Assembly: GCF_001659605.2 (NCBI RefSeq)
Contig: NC_035178.2
Coordinates: 3,997,734-4,061,733, forward strand
Origin: Manihot esculenta
Lineage: Eukaryota; Streptophyta; Magnoliopsida; Malpighiales; Euphorbiaceae
Direction of reading: 5' to 3'
Length of the DNA: 64,000 nucleotides
Part shown: one piece after another, positions 23,651-37,118 of the stretch
Numbering within the stretch: the first letter of the stretch is position 1
How the letters are laid out: each line of letters starts with the position of its first letter
Position numbers and translations under genes: made by a program
Notes under the pieces: model-generated
Seen by the model: the letters and a program-made list of their open reading frames with translations, nothing else
Databases searched by the model: none
Told to the model about the DNA's origin: nothing

Positions 23651-25815
23651 TCTTGAAGGAAGCTGCCACAAACAATATAGATGAAATGAGAGTAATGTAA
23701 TAAAATCTAATATCTCTAGGGTTCAATCCAGCACCAAAAGCTGAGGGGGATATTAGGAAAAGAGAAGAGTTAACTTTAATATCATACGCCTGGAAATTTT
23801 ATGATCCAACAGTATTATTGTATGAACAATAGTTTTACTATAGCAGGCTATAATATAATTATAGTAGGTCTCATGACTATTGATTTTATTATAATCTGAC
23901 TAACTTCTAATCCATTGTATTAAATAATTTCTGTCATTAAGATTCAAACATAATAAAAAAATATAAACCTTCATTATTTTTATATATTATTCGCTTATGT
24001 ATACTAAAGTAATCTTGCCTAATTTTTAAATTACAAAGAATTTCAATGGCATTTGTTCATACTAAAAAAGATTATAGAGACTTTGGCTTTGTAGGGGCTT
24101 ATGCACTCCATACCCACTTCACACATCTTAAAATTTACTAAATGAAAAATCTAAACGTGTATTTGAAATTTTAAAATTTTAATTTAATTAATTGAATTTG
24201 ATTAACTTTTATATTTGTAACATTTAAAATCAGTAAAATAATTTAAAAAGTCATTCTAAAACAAATAAATCCACTTTAAATTAAAATAATTGTTTTAAAA
24301 AAAATTTCATGTGAATATTTTCTCCTATTAAAATCTCAAAATATTCCTATTTATCAGTAAAGGTGAATTTTCATATGAATAATTCTCCTATAAAAAAAAT
24401 TTTCATATGTATGTTTAGTTATCAGTAAAGGTAATATATAACAATAAAATAGCATTTAGTTTATATTTTTAATATTTCAAATAATAAAATTTAAATGAAT
24501 TTCTTCATTTTAAAATCTATTTTAAATACAAATTTTGTAAAAGAATCATTTAAGTTAAATTCTAGTCCAAAAATTATTCTAAATGTGTGAAAGTGGAAGT
24601 GAATCACCAGAAGGGCTGTTCCTACTAGAATCCGAAGGCTTCAGAAGATCTCTAGAAGGGAATGAAGATGGTTGTGATTGCTACTTTCTCCGCTCCTTTT
24701 GTTTCCGGGGCATTGGGAATAATTCAGATCCTTCTGTTTTTGGAATTTCTTTGGTAGATAACATCCCTATTGACAGAACCATAGGTAGATCCCCAGAACT
24801 TCAAAAAGATTCTAAGTTTTAATTAAGCATCTGATCAAGAGAAATTTTATAATACAATTATTATATGTTTAACCGTTTAATTTCTCATTATAATCAATAT
24901 TTCAAATACAACCATCGTATGTTGCTAAATTAAATAATTTCTCTGATTAATTAATTTATTCATTTCTTGCGGAAGAGAGAAACTATTCCCTTCTGATAAA
25001 CGTTAGGTCACACTTCAATTGTGAGCCTCACATGGTTTTACGGTACCAATTGAACAACGTAACCAGTCGCTCGAGACTGACAAATTTTCACTTAATTGAA
25101 CATCCTGGGTAATCACATTTATTATACCAAATTGCCCTCAAGAACTCGCGGTTAGCTTTTATAAACCCAACAAACAAAAAATTCCCACGAACATGTAAAT
25201 GAACAAACCATAACCCATAATTTTCTTGGATATGTTTCATCATTTCAATCTTGAAAAATAAAACAATAACTTGTGCGTACGACGTAGCTCCTTCATTCAG
25301 TTGATGCTTGTCCATAACTGAAATGCAAGCATAAATAAACAATTTTTAAAAAATTAAAAAGAAAATCTATTAACATCTTCAAACAATGATCATCCACATA
25401 TATAGGATATAACAGTAAAGGTTGTTTTCCCCATCTAGCCCTATCGATCTCCCTAATACAATAACAAAAAGAAGGTATTTCCTGCTTATGACAAAGGGGA
25501 GGGAGATCATACGTTGGCAGTTCAGAAATAGACTCGACCCTTAAACAATTTATCTTCGTAACAATCCAATAGCATCCACACAAATACAACACTAGGCAGC
25601 AGCATCAATAAAATGATTTCTTCCTGTCCCCCTAAAATAAAGTTGTGGCTGTGGACAACCCAACCTCACCCAGAATCTTGTCCCATCCCCCCCCCCCCCC
25701 CGTCCACACATCACAAAAATGAAAAAGAAAAAACCTAAACAACAACCGCTCTTAATTATTCCCTGCAGATGTTTATTAAGTAGCCTTAGCCTATGAACTG
25801 ATAGAATCGGGCAGC
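23651..25815. other. Intergenic region with an unrecognised open stretch and a C15 run
   Basis: 23700-24560 is AT-rich and non-coding. At 24583-24822 (plus) a 79-codon frame begins MCESGSESPEG and has markedly higher GC than its surroundings, but no known domain; the opposite strand is partly open too, so it may be a transposon scrap. The 25590-25815 part is the likely 3' UTR of the minus-strand IFRD gene, with a minus-strand AATAAA at 25772-25777. A run of about 15 C (25687-25701) lies just beyond. Confidence 0.4.
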
Positions 25816-28800
25816 TCACGCCTCTTCATCACCAACGTTAACAGAAAAACGCCCAAAATTTCTATCCTGGAATATCAGAAAAACAAAATGTTAAGATGGC
25901 AGATGAAAAATATCAATTGATAACTACCGTACAAGTTCTCATATTAAACATAACAAATCATCAAAGCTTATAGCTGCTGTTACTTAAAACAAATTTTGAA
26001 GAAGTTCTCTAATTAAATATGACAAGCAAAGGCGATTCAGTAAGCCTTACCTTAGACATCATCCGCTGCTTGTTCAGAAACTGAGTCCTGGCTTTATTGA
26101 GGACTGAATTTGGCGACTTGTACATCCTCTGTAATAGAGACTATTATTATGAACATCTATCAAGAACAAGACGACCAAGAAACAAAAAATTGTTTTGGTA
26201 GCGCAGCCAAGGAGTGATCAAGGCAACATGTGTCCAGAAAAATAAATGTTCAACTTTATATTCAAAGAAGGAAGAACCAAAAAAAAAAAAAAAGCGAAAC
26301 ACGAGTAACAAGACTGTTTTTATTGGTCGACCCAAAGCACCAACAAGTCCTCAGTTATCTAACATGCTAAAATCCAAGTACATGTAAATGATAATTAGGA
26401 ACTCATACATTACAAAAGCTCAAGCTAGGTGTGCAGCTATTTGCACATTATCATCATAATTCCAGACATCAGTAATCTGATAACAACAGCTATAAGAGCT
26501 TTCTGATATAAGGAAAACAAGCCTGAATTCCGTAAAAGGTAAATTTATGCTTATTCTTAAAAAGAAAAGACTATTGGACATTAATACAGTAGCACAAAGC
26601 AATAATGAAGGTTATATAACATCTTATAAGATAGAAGTTCAAAATTCTAAAAATTGGAAGAAAAATCTGCATACTGTTACTCCATAAGAGGAATATTAGG
26701 AATTTACCTTTTCACTACTAGACATTTGATGCTCAACTCCTTGAAGATATTTCCTCTTAGGAATGAATCCAAAGACATCATGAAGGAGGTCATTATCCTG
26801 TTTCAACAAAATCATGCAGCATAAAAATAAAAATCACAATAATAAAAATGAAGTACATGTAGAGAAGATGAAGATAGCAGGTTAAGGAAGGAAAGACAAC
26901 CTGCATGTGCTTAACAAACCCACTGCCAAGAAAGCGCTTTAGAAAGTTCAACTGTCAAAGAATTCAAACCAGAAGACTTTAAAAACTTCTCAACCAAAAC
27001 ATACCAAAATACTGACACAATAAAGAAAAATAGAAGAATGGAAGAAAACCTGTATCAGTTGAGACCATGTAGATGTCTGTAGTGAATCTCCTCCAATCTT
27101 CATTGAGGTTTCAGGGCAATAACCATACTAACAAAATAGGAGGAATGTCATCACTGAAGGACCAAAGAAAAAATGAATCTCAAAAATGAGGGAAGAGATA
27201 GTTTAATACCTCAAGAAACTCCAAGACATCCTTAAATAAGTTCCTCTGGCTATTAAGATCTTTCTTGGTGGATCCTTTTCCACCTGCCTCCGCAGAAAGG
27301 TTCCTTACTTGATTTAGGATTTTAGCTTTCAGTCCTTGTATATGTGCAAGTCCTTCACGAGATTTATTTCCTTCTTGAACTGAGCCATTAGTGGAACTTT
27401 TAGCTTCTGCAGTGAACTTCTCTAAGCTTCCCATCTCAAAAATTAAAGCTAGTGCTTCACCAGCCGCAATGCGCACTGATCGGTCATCCTTATCCAGAAG
27501 ACCAGAAAAATAAGAAATAGACCTGCATCAAATGCAAAATTAAATAATTGTAATTCTTGCTCAAGTTGTGCAGCACAATGAATTTGGCTTTCTGGACCAA
27601 GGGTTTTCATGGCATACATGCAGCCATCTAAACCAGTACCTCAACACTTCCACTGGTAACGAAGACCATGTCTGAGTTTATGTGCAGGAAACTGAGTCAA
27701 ATATTCTAGGGCCAAATGCAGAGGCAGAGAGAATAAACTGGAGGAAAATTTTCAGATCAAGAATTCACTTACTCTTGCCAATCTTTAGGATCAAGCGTCC
27801 ATCCATCCATGGTTGTTAGAAGGAAGGACCAGGCAGACACAACCGCCGCTATTACAGGTGCAGATGGTTTGACAGCAACTACCTAAAGAGAAAAATATTG
27901 ATTAATACATAAAACATGACTGGTAAACATGGATCCCTACTGCCTCGAGAATTAATGGCATGAACTTACAGTTTGTAAGCTCAGAGAAACTCTAGGGCAT
28001 TAATACCATGAGCTATAGTTGTGTATGTGAATAAAAATTTGCCATAGAATTAGAGAGAAGTGATTGGATAAAAATATATAAAGAAATATATAAACCCAAA
28101 CATAAGTGTAGAAATGCATGTGTTATGTGTTAAAAATGGCCATACATTAATAGATCATAACAGTAACAAAAGGCACAAACTGGAAACAGATGCATACATT
28201 AGAGCCCAGTTTAGGGCGAACCAGTTGCCACATGATTTGCATTGATCGTTCCGTTTCAGCAGGCTCATTTCCTCCAACAAATGTGATAACAGCCAAACAC
28301 TCCAGCAGCTATTATACAAAGCATAAAAAGGATTAAAAAAACAACAACAACAGATTCTGCACATCAATAATTCCATATATTGGAGGATAATTAATACTCA
28401 ATTTGGAAAATATTTTCTTGTTATGTGTACCGATACTGTCTTTGTGGACTCAGACCCAGATTTAAGAGCTTGAGAAATAGGAGTAACAGAATCTTCCAAT
28501 ATTTCACGTGCATTATCACCACAGCCAACTGTCAAAGCCAATAATCCTACAAAAACGGCATAATATTTTGCTAAGACATTTCAACCAAGGAAAGTGTGCA
28601 AAAGAGTAAACTAGATGTGTTGAAGACTAACCAATGGCATGAGATGCTAGAGATATCTCTTTGCTCGACCCTTTTTTAATACAACTGAGGCACTGATGTA
28701 ATAAAGTAACAAATCTGAGGAAGGATAAAATAACACATGAGAAACATTCAACAGAAAAACTCGCATTAACAATTCATATATACAATTAAAAATAAATGAG

Positions 28801-29637
28801 AGACAGTCAGCAGAGCTGCACAAATGCAATTGGCAATAAAGAAAGAAAGGAAGTGATTAGTTAATGCATTGAATAAAGAGCAACTATAACAATCAGACAA
28901 CCAAACAAAGAACAGATATATTAGTCCAGAAAGGCCCTAGTGACTGAAATTACGCATCACAACTAATCAATACACCAAAATTCTTGTTAGAATTCTTACT
29001 TCTTTTCCAAAAATTGATGCTGCATATTGCTATTGAAAGCGTCAATAATTGATGCCAAAGCTTTCTCTCTTGTCGAACCCCTGGTCACCCACAAAATCAA
29101 ACAGCATTAAGATAAGCTTAATCCAATATTGAAATGACCAAAAGTAATAATTGGCCAACCTCTTCTCGTATAAAGCATCTAGAGCTTGTTCTAATAAACT
29201 ATCTTTATCAAGCTGAACTTCCTCGGTCCCCAAAACCGATGTGCGATCGGATTTCATAGTCGATGACGAACTCACACTACTATTATCATCGTCATCAGTA
29301 TCTAACATGACAATATTTTTACGCTGAGTATTACCTGCCAATTTACCATAGAAGCCATCATCAATACCTAAACATCATTTTTTTTTATATTAGTTCAGGT
29401 AATGATCGTGACAATCTAGCTTTTGAAATCAATTCCGAACATCGAAATGATCGAATTAACGAGATAACTTTCCTAATCCCTAATGTTATTGCCTTTTTGC
29501 CAGGGGATGCACAAACTCAATATTAATAAAATAAACAAACCCTAATTTTTAAAAAAAATTAAAATTAATTCGAATTCGAACTTTACAAATCTTAAAAAAA
29601 AAAAAAAAAAAGAGGAAGAGGACTTACGTTTTCCCAT
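25816..29637 (-). CDS. Interferon-related developmental regulator (IFRD) family protein
   Basis: Thirteen coding exons (minus, high to low): 29637-29628, 29334-29160, 29080-29000, 28714-28632, 28546-28431, 28308-28198, 27882-27773, 27522-27210, 27127-27050, 26951-26901, 26797-26708, 26128-26051, 25866-25816. All have GT..AG borders and phases that sum to 1347 bases, 448 residues. The N-terminus MGKRNTQRKN followed by an acidic DTDDDD and Ser-rich segment is typical of plant IFRD proteins. Alpha-helical repeats follow (ALDALYEKR, HAIGLLALTVGCGDNAREIL, ECLAVITFVGGNEP, SVRIAAGEALALIFEMGSLE), and the conserved C-terminal region (DVFGFIPKRKYLQGVEHQM) comes last. Animal IFRD1/2 are transcriptional co-regulators, and IFRD1 relatives have also been linked to ribosomes; the plant role is little known. 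The first coding exon has only 10 bases, so simple gene finders may begin the protein wrongly in exon 2. Confidence 0.95.
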
Positions 29638-32600
29638 GGCTAGAGGCTGTTGCTGCGGTTGATACCTAATTTTGTGTCAAAAGACGATACAGGGTCGACT
29701 ACTAATCTGAGAAGTACAAGATTCACAAGAAATGAAAAGACGGAGAAAAACAAAACGAAGCAAAATAAGGAAAGAAGACGACAGAGTTGAACCGAATGAG
29801 GATATAGCCATTAAAATTCCGGAGGTTATTAAAAGAGAAGACTTTGCAAGAGAAAATGGCATAAATAGAAGCAACAAGGAGAGGGCGAGAGGGCCTTCAA
29901 ATTTTATTTAAACCCTTTTTTCAACTCCCAGGTGAGATAGAGGAGGTTTATTCACATCCACCGGTATGGAATATTCGGTGTAAGTATAGACGAGAACACT
30001 CGAGGTAATTGTGAGCTTCATTACGTGGCGTATTTTTCGCCGTTCGATTACTTCTGTTTGGTCCCACGTTAACGAGACACGTGATTTTAGTGGCGTGTAG
30101 TTGCGAGGGGGTGGGGTTTTAGTTCTCGTTTGGCAGTAACAGAGTCGCTATTGGAAAAATACAATTTAAAATTAAATGTTGCATATTTTTAATTATAAAA
30201 ATATCGATGTAATGTAGTTATTTTTTTTAAACAATATATAAAAATGATAATTGTTTCTGAAATGAGTTTTTTAACACGCAACAGGCTCCCGAGTATACGG
30301 GTGTAAACGTCTGCAACGCACATGCTTGTACGTGTAAAGAAGGAGGTGGATTCAAAGATAAGCCTTTATATATGTATTTATAAATAAATAAATAAAAAAA
30401 AAGGAGAAATTACCGATTGAAAGTTTGCAGGACGAACATAGAAGATGGTTCGTGGAAGTTGGCAGAAAAGCTAAAAGGCCCCAGTGAGGAGCTTGGAATT
30501 TTTAGGTGGGTGATGAGAAGTTGAGAATCCAACCACTCGACTTTCAACCAAACTTCAATTTATGATGTCTGTGCTGACATCCTATGCTGCCGGTTGGAAA
30601 TTTGGGTTTTTCCTATTCTATTACATTAATATTAATATTTATCATATTATTTATTAATTATTTTAGGTAATAACATTATTAAATAAAGAACGTTGTGATC
30701 TTAAAATTTTATGATTTTATTAAGGAAATGTAAACTATAGTTGAAATAAATAAATAAATAATTCCTCATATTCCTCTTTTTATACTTACTAAAATGAATT
30801 AACTAACATTTGTAAATAATTATAGATTTTGATTCTCAAATCTAGGACTATTCGAATTAACCGTCAAATTCCAAATATACATCATTAAATGGTTCGGAAA
30901 TTTAAGCATTTGACCATCAAATTATGAATTGAATGACAATCAAAATGAATCCATTAATGCTGTTTTTTATTTATTACAGCTGTTTATTTTCCCAACAAGA
31001 TGACTTAAATGGTGGCGTCTGCGTAATTTAAAGCCTGGCCCAAGCTCATATGGATTGAGAGGCCCACTAGGATACCCTCCTCACTTTGGAATTGTTCCTC
31101 TCCTCGCTAATGTATTCTCTAGGCCTGATTGCCTCCTGGTTCTTATAAACCAAAAAATAAATACGGCAACGTTTTGCAAGTAAATTTTCACAAAAAAAGC
31201 ATTCATATTGGCACCTGATATAACGTAATATGTCGTTCGTGAAGAATATAACAAAAAGAAAATTCCAACTGGCAAGAATGAGTTTCTTTTTCTATTGATC
31301 AATTTTTTTTTAAATTATTTATTTTAAATCATTTAGATTTCGTTTGGCCTGAATAATTTTATAAGAAAAGAATTCAAATGAATTTTTAAAAAATTATTTA
31401 CGATTTTATTTTTATATATAATAAAAAATTTTCAATTTAAAAGAATTTGAATTCTTCTATTTTGAAGAAAAATTTTACTAAATAAGAATTTAATCGAATT
31501 AAACTCTTATAAAAAATTTTATTTCATTATCAGATGTAATAACAAGAAGAACAAAAACCATGCATGCAATTATTTGCCCTCTTGCTATATAAAAATAGGC
31601 GAGATATGAAGATGGCATGGGCTAGGAGGCCAACTATGACTCAGGATTTTAAATTATCTGTCTGTCTCAAATAAATGTTCCTTTTTTGTGAATCTAAAGG
31701 CTGAACCCCAACCCATAACATGTTTCGTCAAAAGGAAAGCAATCGGATCATGCACCCGATCTGAGAAGCCCAAATTGGATTAGGATTAGGCCCACCACAT
31801 AGTTTCTGATTTACATAAGATATTATAACACATTCTTGAAAAAGCCAAATTTAATCTTACAGCCAAACACATGGTTAAACAACTGATGCAATGATAACCC
31901 AACATCCAGATTCCAATGTCAGAAGAGGGACCATAAATCATAACTGAATTGACAGATAATTCATCATCATATTCAAAGTTCAGTCCAAAACAAAGAATCA
32001 TAACTTAATAATTAACCAAGTATGGGAATGGATGGGATACTCTCTGTCTCTCAATCTCATTTCATCTCATCTCAATCTCAATCTCTCAAGTTTATATTTA
32101 ATTTACTGCTACTTTTTTATCACGAGAAGAAGGCCCATATAGCCCAAATTAATTGGTAATGCAACCCAGATGTGGATTTTGGGGTACCCTACCTCAATTC
32201 AGAGTTCTCACCGTGTGAGCACACTGCCCTAATATTGGGCATTTGGTAGAAGAGGAACTGATATCAAAGGGGATCAAGTCAAGGCAGTCAAAGCATTGGG
32301 AATCGAACTCCTATTCCCTGACTGTCATTGCCTGTGAAATATAAAAGGGAAGAGAAGCAGACACTTTTGCTGAAAGAAATGGCATGGAAGTTAGTGTGAA
32401 GTGTTATGTTATGTGTTTTGTGGGGCAATGACACTCTTACTAGTGTGTGTCAGAAATTTTTTCAGCACCAACCACAATCATGCAGGGTTTTTTGCTCTGC
32501 TGGCTTCCTCCGGAGTCAGTCAGTCCGTCCGGCCGGCCTAAATTATTTCTTGGGTTGGGTGTCATTTCCTCCCTGACAGAATTTTCAGTTTTCCAAATTC

Positions 32601-33470
32601 TACATCACACTGTTCATCGACCTACTGTGCCAGTGTACCCTTGCGTCTACTTTCTTTTTCTTTTTTTCTTTTTTAATTTTCTGTTTCATTTCTATGATCC
32701 TCTCGACTCTTTTTCAGATTTGTACTATGATGTTTCATCCATGTACAATCTATATCTATCGTATGGAAATAAATAATTTAATTCAACTGATCTATATATA
32801 TTACTTTTCAAAGCTGTAATAAATATCAATTCTCTCTTTTATTAGTGTAGGGTTAAGCAGGAAGGAGACACATGCTTCGGTGTATCTTGTAGTTTTCTCT
32901 ATGATTCTGAAAAATTACAAATTATATTCCTGCAATGTGATTATTGTTGGATGGACAATTTAGGTATGCATGGGTCCTTTTCCTCTCCCCTTCCCATGAA
33001 TACATGCTTTGAAAACCAACCTTATAGTGGGGGCTGCCTATGCACTGCACACAATTAATCGCATCAAGCTAACCAACCAATGACCATCCAACTACTTTTG
33101 ATTCACTCGGTGAAACCCATTCATCACAAGCCTTCTCATTCACCAGTAATAGTCTCTCATGCCTTTACTCTTGATTTACTCGCTAAGTGTGTACTTTGAA
33201 TCTTAAATATTAATGTTGCGTTATGCTACTGTAAGGATCCAAACTTAAACTCCACAATTATTGTGGAATGCATGAATTCTTAGAAATTGAGTTGTTCTAT
33301 GTAGTCTTTATATTCACTTATGGGTATTTATGTACCAACTAATTCAATTGTATAACCAATGCATTCGGTGATGTTGATGGGTATATATTTCACATACAAC
33401 TGGGACCTTCTCTGTATTAATAACTATGGAGAGTTGAATTTATGGACATTTCACCCTCAAGAAATCTTTA
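29638..33470. other. Intergenic region, no supported gene
   Basis: The first few hundred bases are the promoter and leader side of the minus-strand IFRD gene. Beyond that no frame resembles a protein family; the longest open frame (32447-32776, plus) is driven by T-rich sequence. Around 31340-31520 one end looks like an eroded MITE (TTTGGCCTGAATAATTTTAT), but the partner end is not clear. Confidence 0.4.
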
Positions 33471-34430
33471 AATTATTAACAGATTTTAATCGGTTAGTAA
33501 TTTCAGCACATTTTCATACTAGACTTAAAAATATATTGATAATTATTAATATAAAAAAAATTATGTAAAATTATGAATAAATTTTAAATCCATTAGTAAT
33601 CTATTCATATTATAACTAACAAATTTTAAATCCGTCAATAATTTATAAATATATAAAATAATTAATATTAAAATTTACTAAGAGACTTAAAATCTATTAA
33701 TAAATTTATTGGTAAGATTAAAATTTCAATTTGTTAATAAATTAAAAAAAGTGTTTAAATTATTAACAAAATTTAAATTCTCTATATTTCTCTCATATTA
33801 TTTTTTTCTATTATTTTCTCTTTATCTATATTTTTTTATTATTTTCTCTTTATTTATTTTATTATATAATCATTTTTTTTTCTCTAACTAATCATTTTTT
33901 ACTCTACTTCCATTCTTCCTTTTTTTTCATAATTTTTATTTTTTTATAATTTTTCTTTATTTTTCTCTTTTATCATTTTATATCTTTTTTTTTAATTTTT
34001 GCTTTTTATGTATTTCTAATAAATATTAAACATAAATTAAAATTTTAACAAAAATAATAATATAATTTTAAATTTTATTGAATTAATAAAAAATAAAAAA
34101 TAAAAATAAAATTTATTATTTAATCAAAATAATAATAATTTTTAAATTATGCAAATTTCTATTGATTTTTCAATCCGTTCAAGATTTACTAATGAATTTA
34201 CCAATAAATTTTATATCTGTTAATAAATTATATTTTTTCTTTTAATTTACTGACAGACTGTAATAATAATATAAAGTAAATATGTTAATATTACTAAAAA
34301 ATTTAAATATCGTTAATAAAAAAATTTTTAATAAATTTTTTTATAATGAATTATAATTTATTAATAATTTGATTTACCAATAAATTTTTATTGAATTACT
34401 TGATAATTAGGAATTGTTAATATGGAAGCT
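33470..34430. repeat. AT-rich tract of degenerate short repeats, possible CACTA-like terminus
   Basis: Many loosely matching short motifs recur on both strands, for example TTTAATCGGTTAGTAATTT (about 33485), TTAAATCCATTAGTAATCTA (33584), TTAAATCCGTCAATAATTTA (33626) and ACCAATAAATTTTATATCTG (34200). Such AAATCCGTTAGTAAT-type motifs in both orientations resemble eroded subterminal repeats of CACTA transposons. No terminal inverted repeat or transposase was found, so the assignment is weak. Confidence 0.3.
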
Positions 34431-37118
34431 TGCTATAATAGTTTTGGGCGTAAGCATTTATATAGTACCTAATGGTCACTGCTTTCTACACTTGTATTGT
34501 AATAAAAGCTCACCTTCAAGACGTTGTATCTTTTAATGCTGTTTGAATGTATTCTTACCAACTAAACACAAGCCTTAAATTCAAAATACTTGCAGTTCAT
34601 GAGTTTATATACAAAATAAAAACAAGATGCCACGTCGAATATTAATTAATTATTTTAATTACATGGAGTTTATGATAATTATAAATAAATAAAGAGGAGG
34701 TAGGTAGGGTGGCGAGGCGCAGATGAGATAGGGCTCACTCGGTTGCTTTGCAGGGAAAATGTAGGCTCTTTCAAAGACGATCCTGCTAAAGGTGCGGATT
34801 TGTTGCATGCCTACGCTTTTCGGCTCAACTGGACCGAGTCCCCACTCACAACCCTTTACATTTCTCTACACACATCAACCTTCTCTTTTTATTCAATATT
34901 CATTTTTAATTAATTAAACTCTATTTGGAATATAAACTTATAGTTAGAATTAAAAAATAACTATTAAATTATATTCTTAAAAATAAAATAATAAATGATT
35001 AATACAACGCATAAGCAAAATAATTAATTAGTGATGAGTTAAAAATTGAAAACACGCATTTCAGTTTTATTATATTATTAATTATTTATTTGATATGGTG
35101 GACTCGTCGAGTAAGCCTAAAACTTGGATCTAATGTGATCTATTTCTTCTTTTTCCTCAAACAATGACATTTAAAAAAAAAAGACTTTAATTAATTCAAG
35201 CACATTCATGACTTAGAGATACGAGACCTTAAAAATGATTTTATAGAGGGATTTCAAATTTAATAAAAAAAAGCAAGTAATGTTGACTTGTTTCTTAAAA
35301 CTAAATTAAAAGAAAATAAATTATCTTCAATAAAATATATTGAGTTGTACCAATTATAGTTATATTTAAATAGAATATAAAAAATATATAATATGATTAA
35401 TTTTATATTAAATTAAAGAGTATAATTAATATAAATTTGATTTTATGTTATAAGTGTGATTTTTTTAGCAATTTTTAAATTAAATTAATTAAAATTTTCT
35501 ATATAAATATTTACGAGCTTTGAATTTATAGCAAGTATATCTAAGATAAAAATTTTTAAAATTTAACAGTATTTATTTAATGATAAATATTAATATATAA
35601 TTAATTGTAATTGTGATCTGATCTGCTGCCAAGCAGTCAAAGCAAAAATAAACAACGAGGTAACAAAATTGAGGGTAATCAAATGATAAAAGACAAATAA
35701 AGATTCCACAGAGATGCATAAATAAATAAATAAATATTTAAATAATTTATCATTTTTAATTCTATTTAGAATTATCAAATACTCGTTTATTTAATCGAAC
35801 CAAGGTGGACCGACCCAATAATCGAAGTCCAAGAATAAAAGAGGTATGTGGCATGAGTAAACAACTCGGGTGTAATTATATTGGGTATTTTTTAAAAATA
35901 AAAAATAAAATCTTCGGCAGTTGAAGTTGGCTTTTGGAATCTCTACTTAATTTGTTTATTAGCACATATACAGAAAGTTTCTTTTGATTTCTAGTCTTTT
36001 TTTATAAAATAATAAATTAATTTAAAATTACTTTACTTTTTAATATTCAATTATTAAATGCTGTATTGGCTTAAACAAAAAGCAAGACAATCGGACAACT
36101 CTTTTAAAATATATTTTACTCAAAATTATTATTAATTTTAAAAATATTAAGAATTATTAATTATTGGTCTGACGATAACTCATTCGAGAAATCTCAAATT
36201 TTATATTTTCATTTTTAAAAAAATATTACTAATTATTTATTTTTTAATTTTTTTTTCTATCAAGCACAATAATGATGTCCATAATTTCTTAAAATCTATA
36301 TTTATAAAAATACATTTTTTTCAATATTTAAATTAGTAAATAAACTATATAATTAGGTAATTATATAATTTTATCATATTTTTGGATATATAATTATAAA
36401 CAAGATAATCTTCAATTGGTAAAATGCATGAATAAAACCCAAAAAAGAGTGAGTTTATTTGGATATATTAAAAGTAAAAAACGTGATAGTATGATATTCT
36501 TCAATATAACATGATACTGTTGTTTAATTGGCCCACAAGGGGTTAGACCATAAAGAAGCAAACCACAACCAATCACCAATAATCAAGGTGCGGGTTCAGG
36601 TACGACCCCATGTACGGTACCACCCAACAACCGCGTAGTATCTCCTGATTGGAGCGTGAATTATACATGTTATGCACTCGCGTACATCCAACAAAGCCCC
36701 CGCCAGAAATGCTCGTGCTCTGAGTCTGAGGACAAGCGCACACTGCCTCATTTCAGTCAAACCCAGTCCGCAAGACTTAAAATTAAGGGGGTCTTTTTTA
36801 ATAATTTTTATAAATTAAAGAAAAGGCCCAACAAAATCTCGAATTTAAAAACAGTGAAGATACATGTTATATAACAAACCAAACCGGAAAACAACAAAGC
36901 AAACCCATTAGTTCTTTTTCTTTCAATCCTTAAAACAAAACCGTTAAGACAGCAAAACCCATTTCTTGATAGATTTCAGCTATCCATTCTCTTCATCCCT
37001 TTTCTCCTCTCTCTCTCTCTCTCTCTCTCCAAATCATGGGTTTAGTACTTAATTATCTATCTGAAGCACTCCTTTTATAGTTTCATTTATAGAGAGAAAG
37101 AGGAGGAAGGAAGAGAAT
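34431..37118. other. Intergenic region and promoter of the cyclin gene
   Basis: Mostly AT-rich DNA with no supported gene. A perfect CT microsatellite (about 37007-37029) lies roughly 90-110 bases before the cyclin start codon and probably falls in its 5' leader. Confidence 0.45.

Noticed and set aside
32290..32330. Minus-strand AGTTCGATTCC resembling a tRNA B-box
   Set aside because: No A-box at the proper distance and no cloverleaf, so neither a tRNA nor a SINE is supported.
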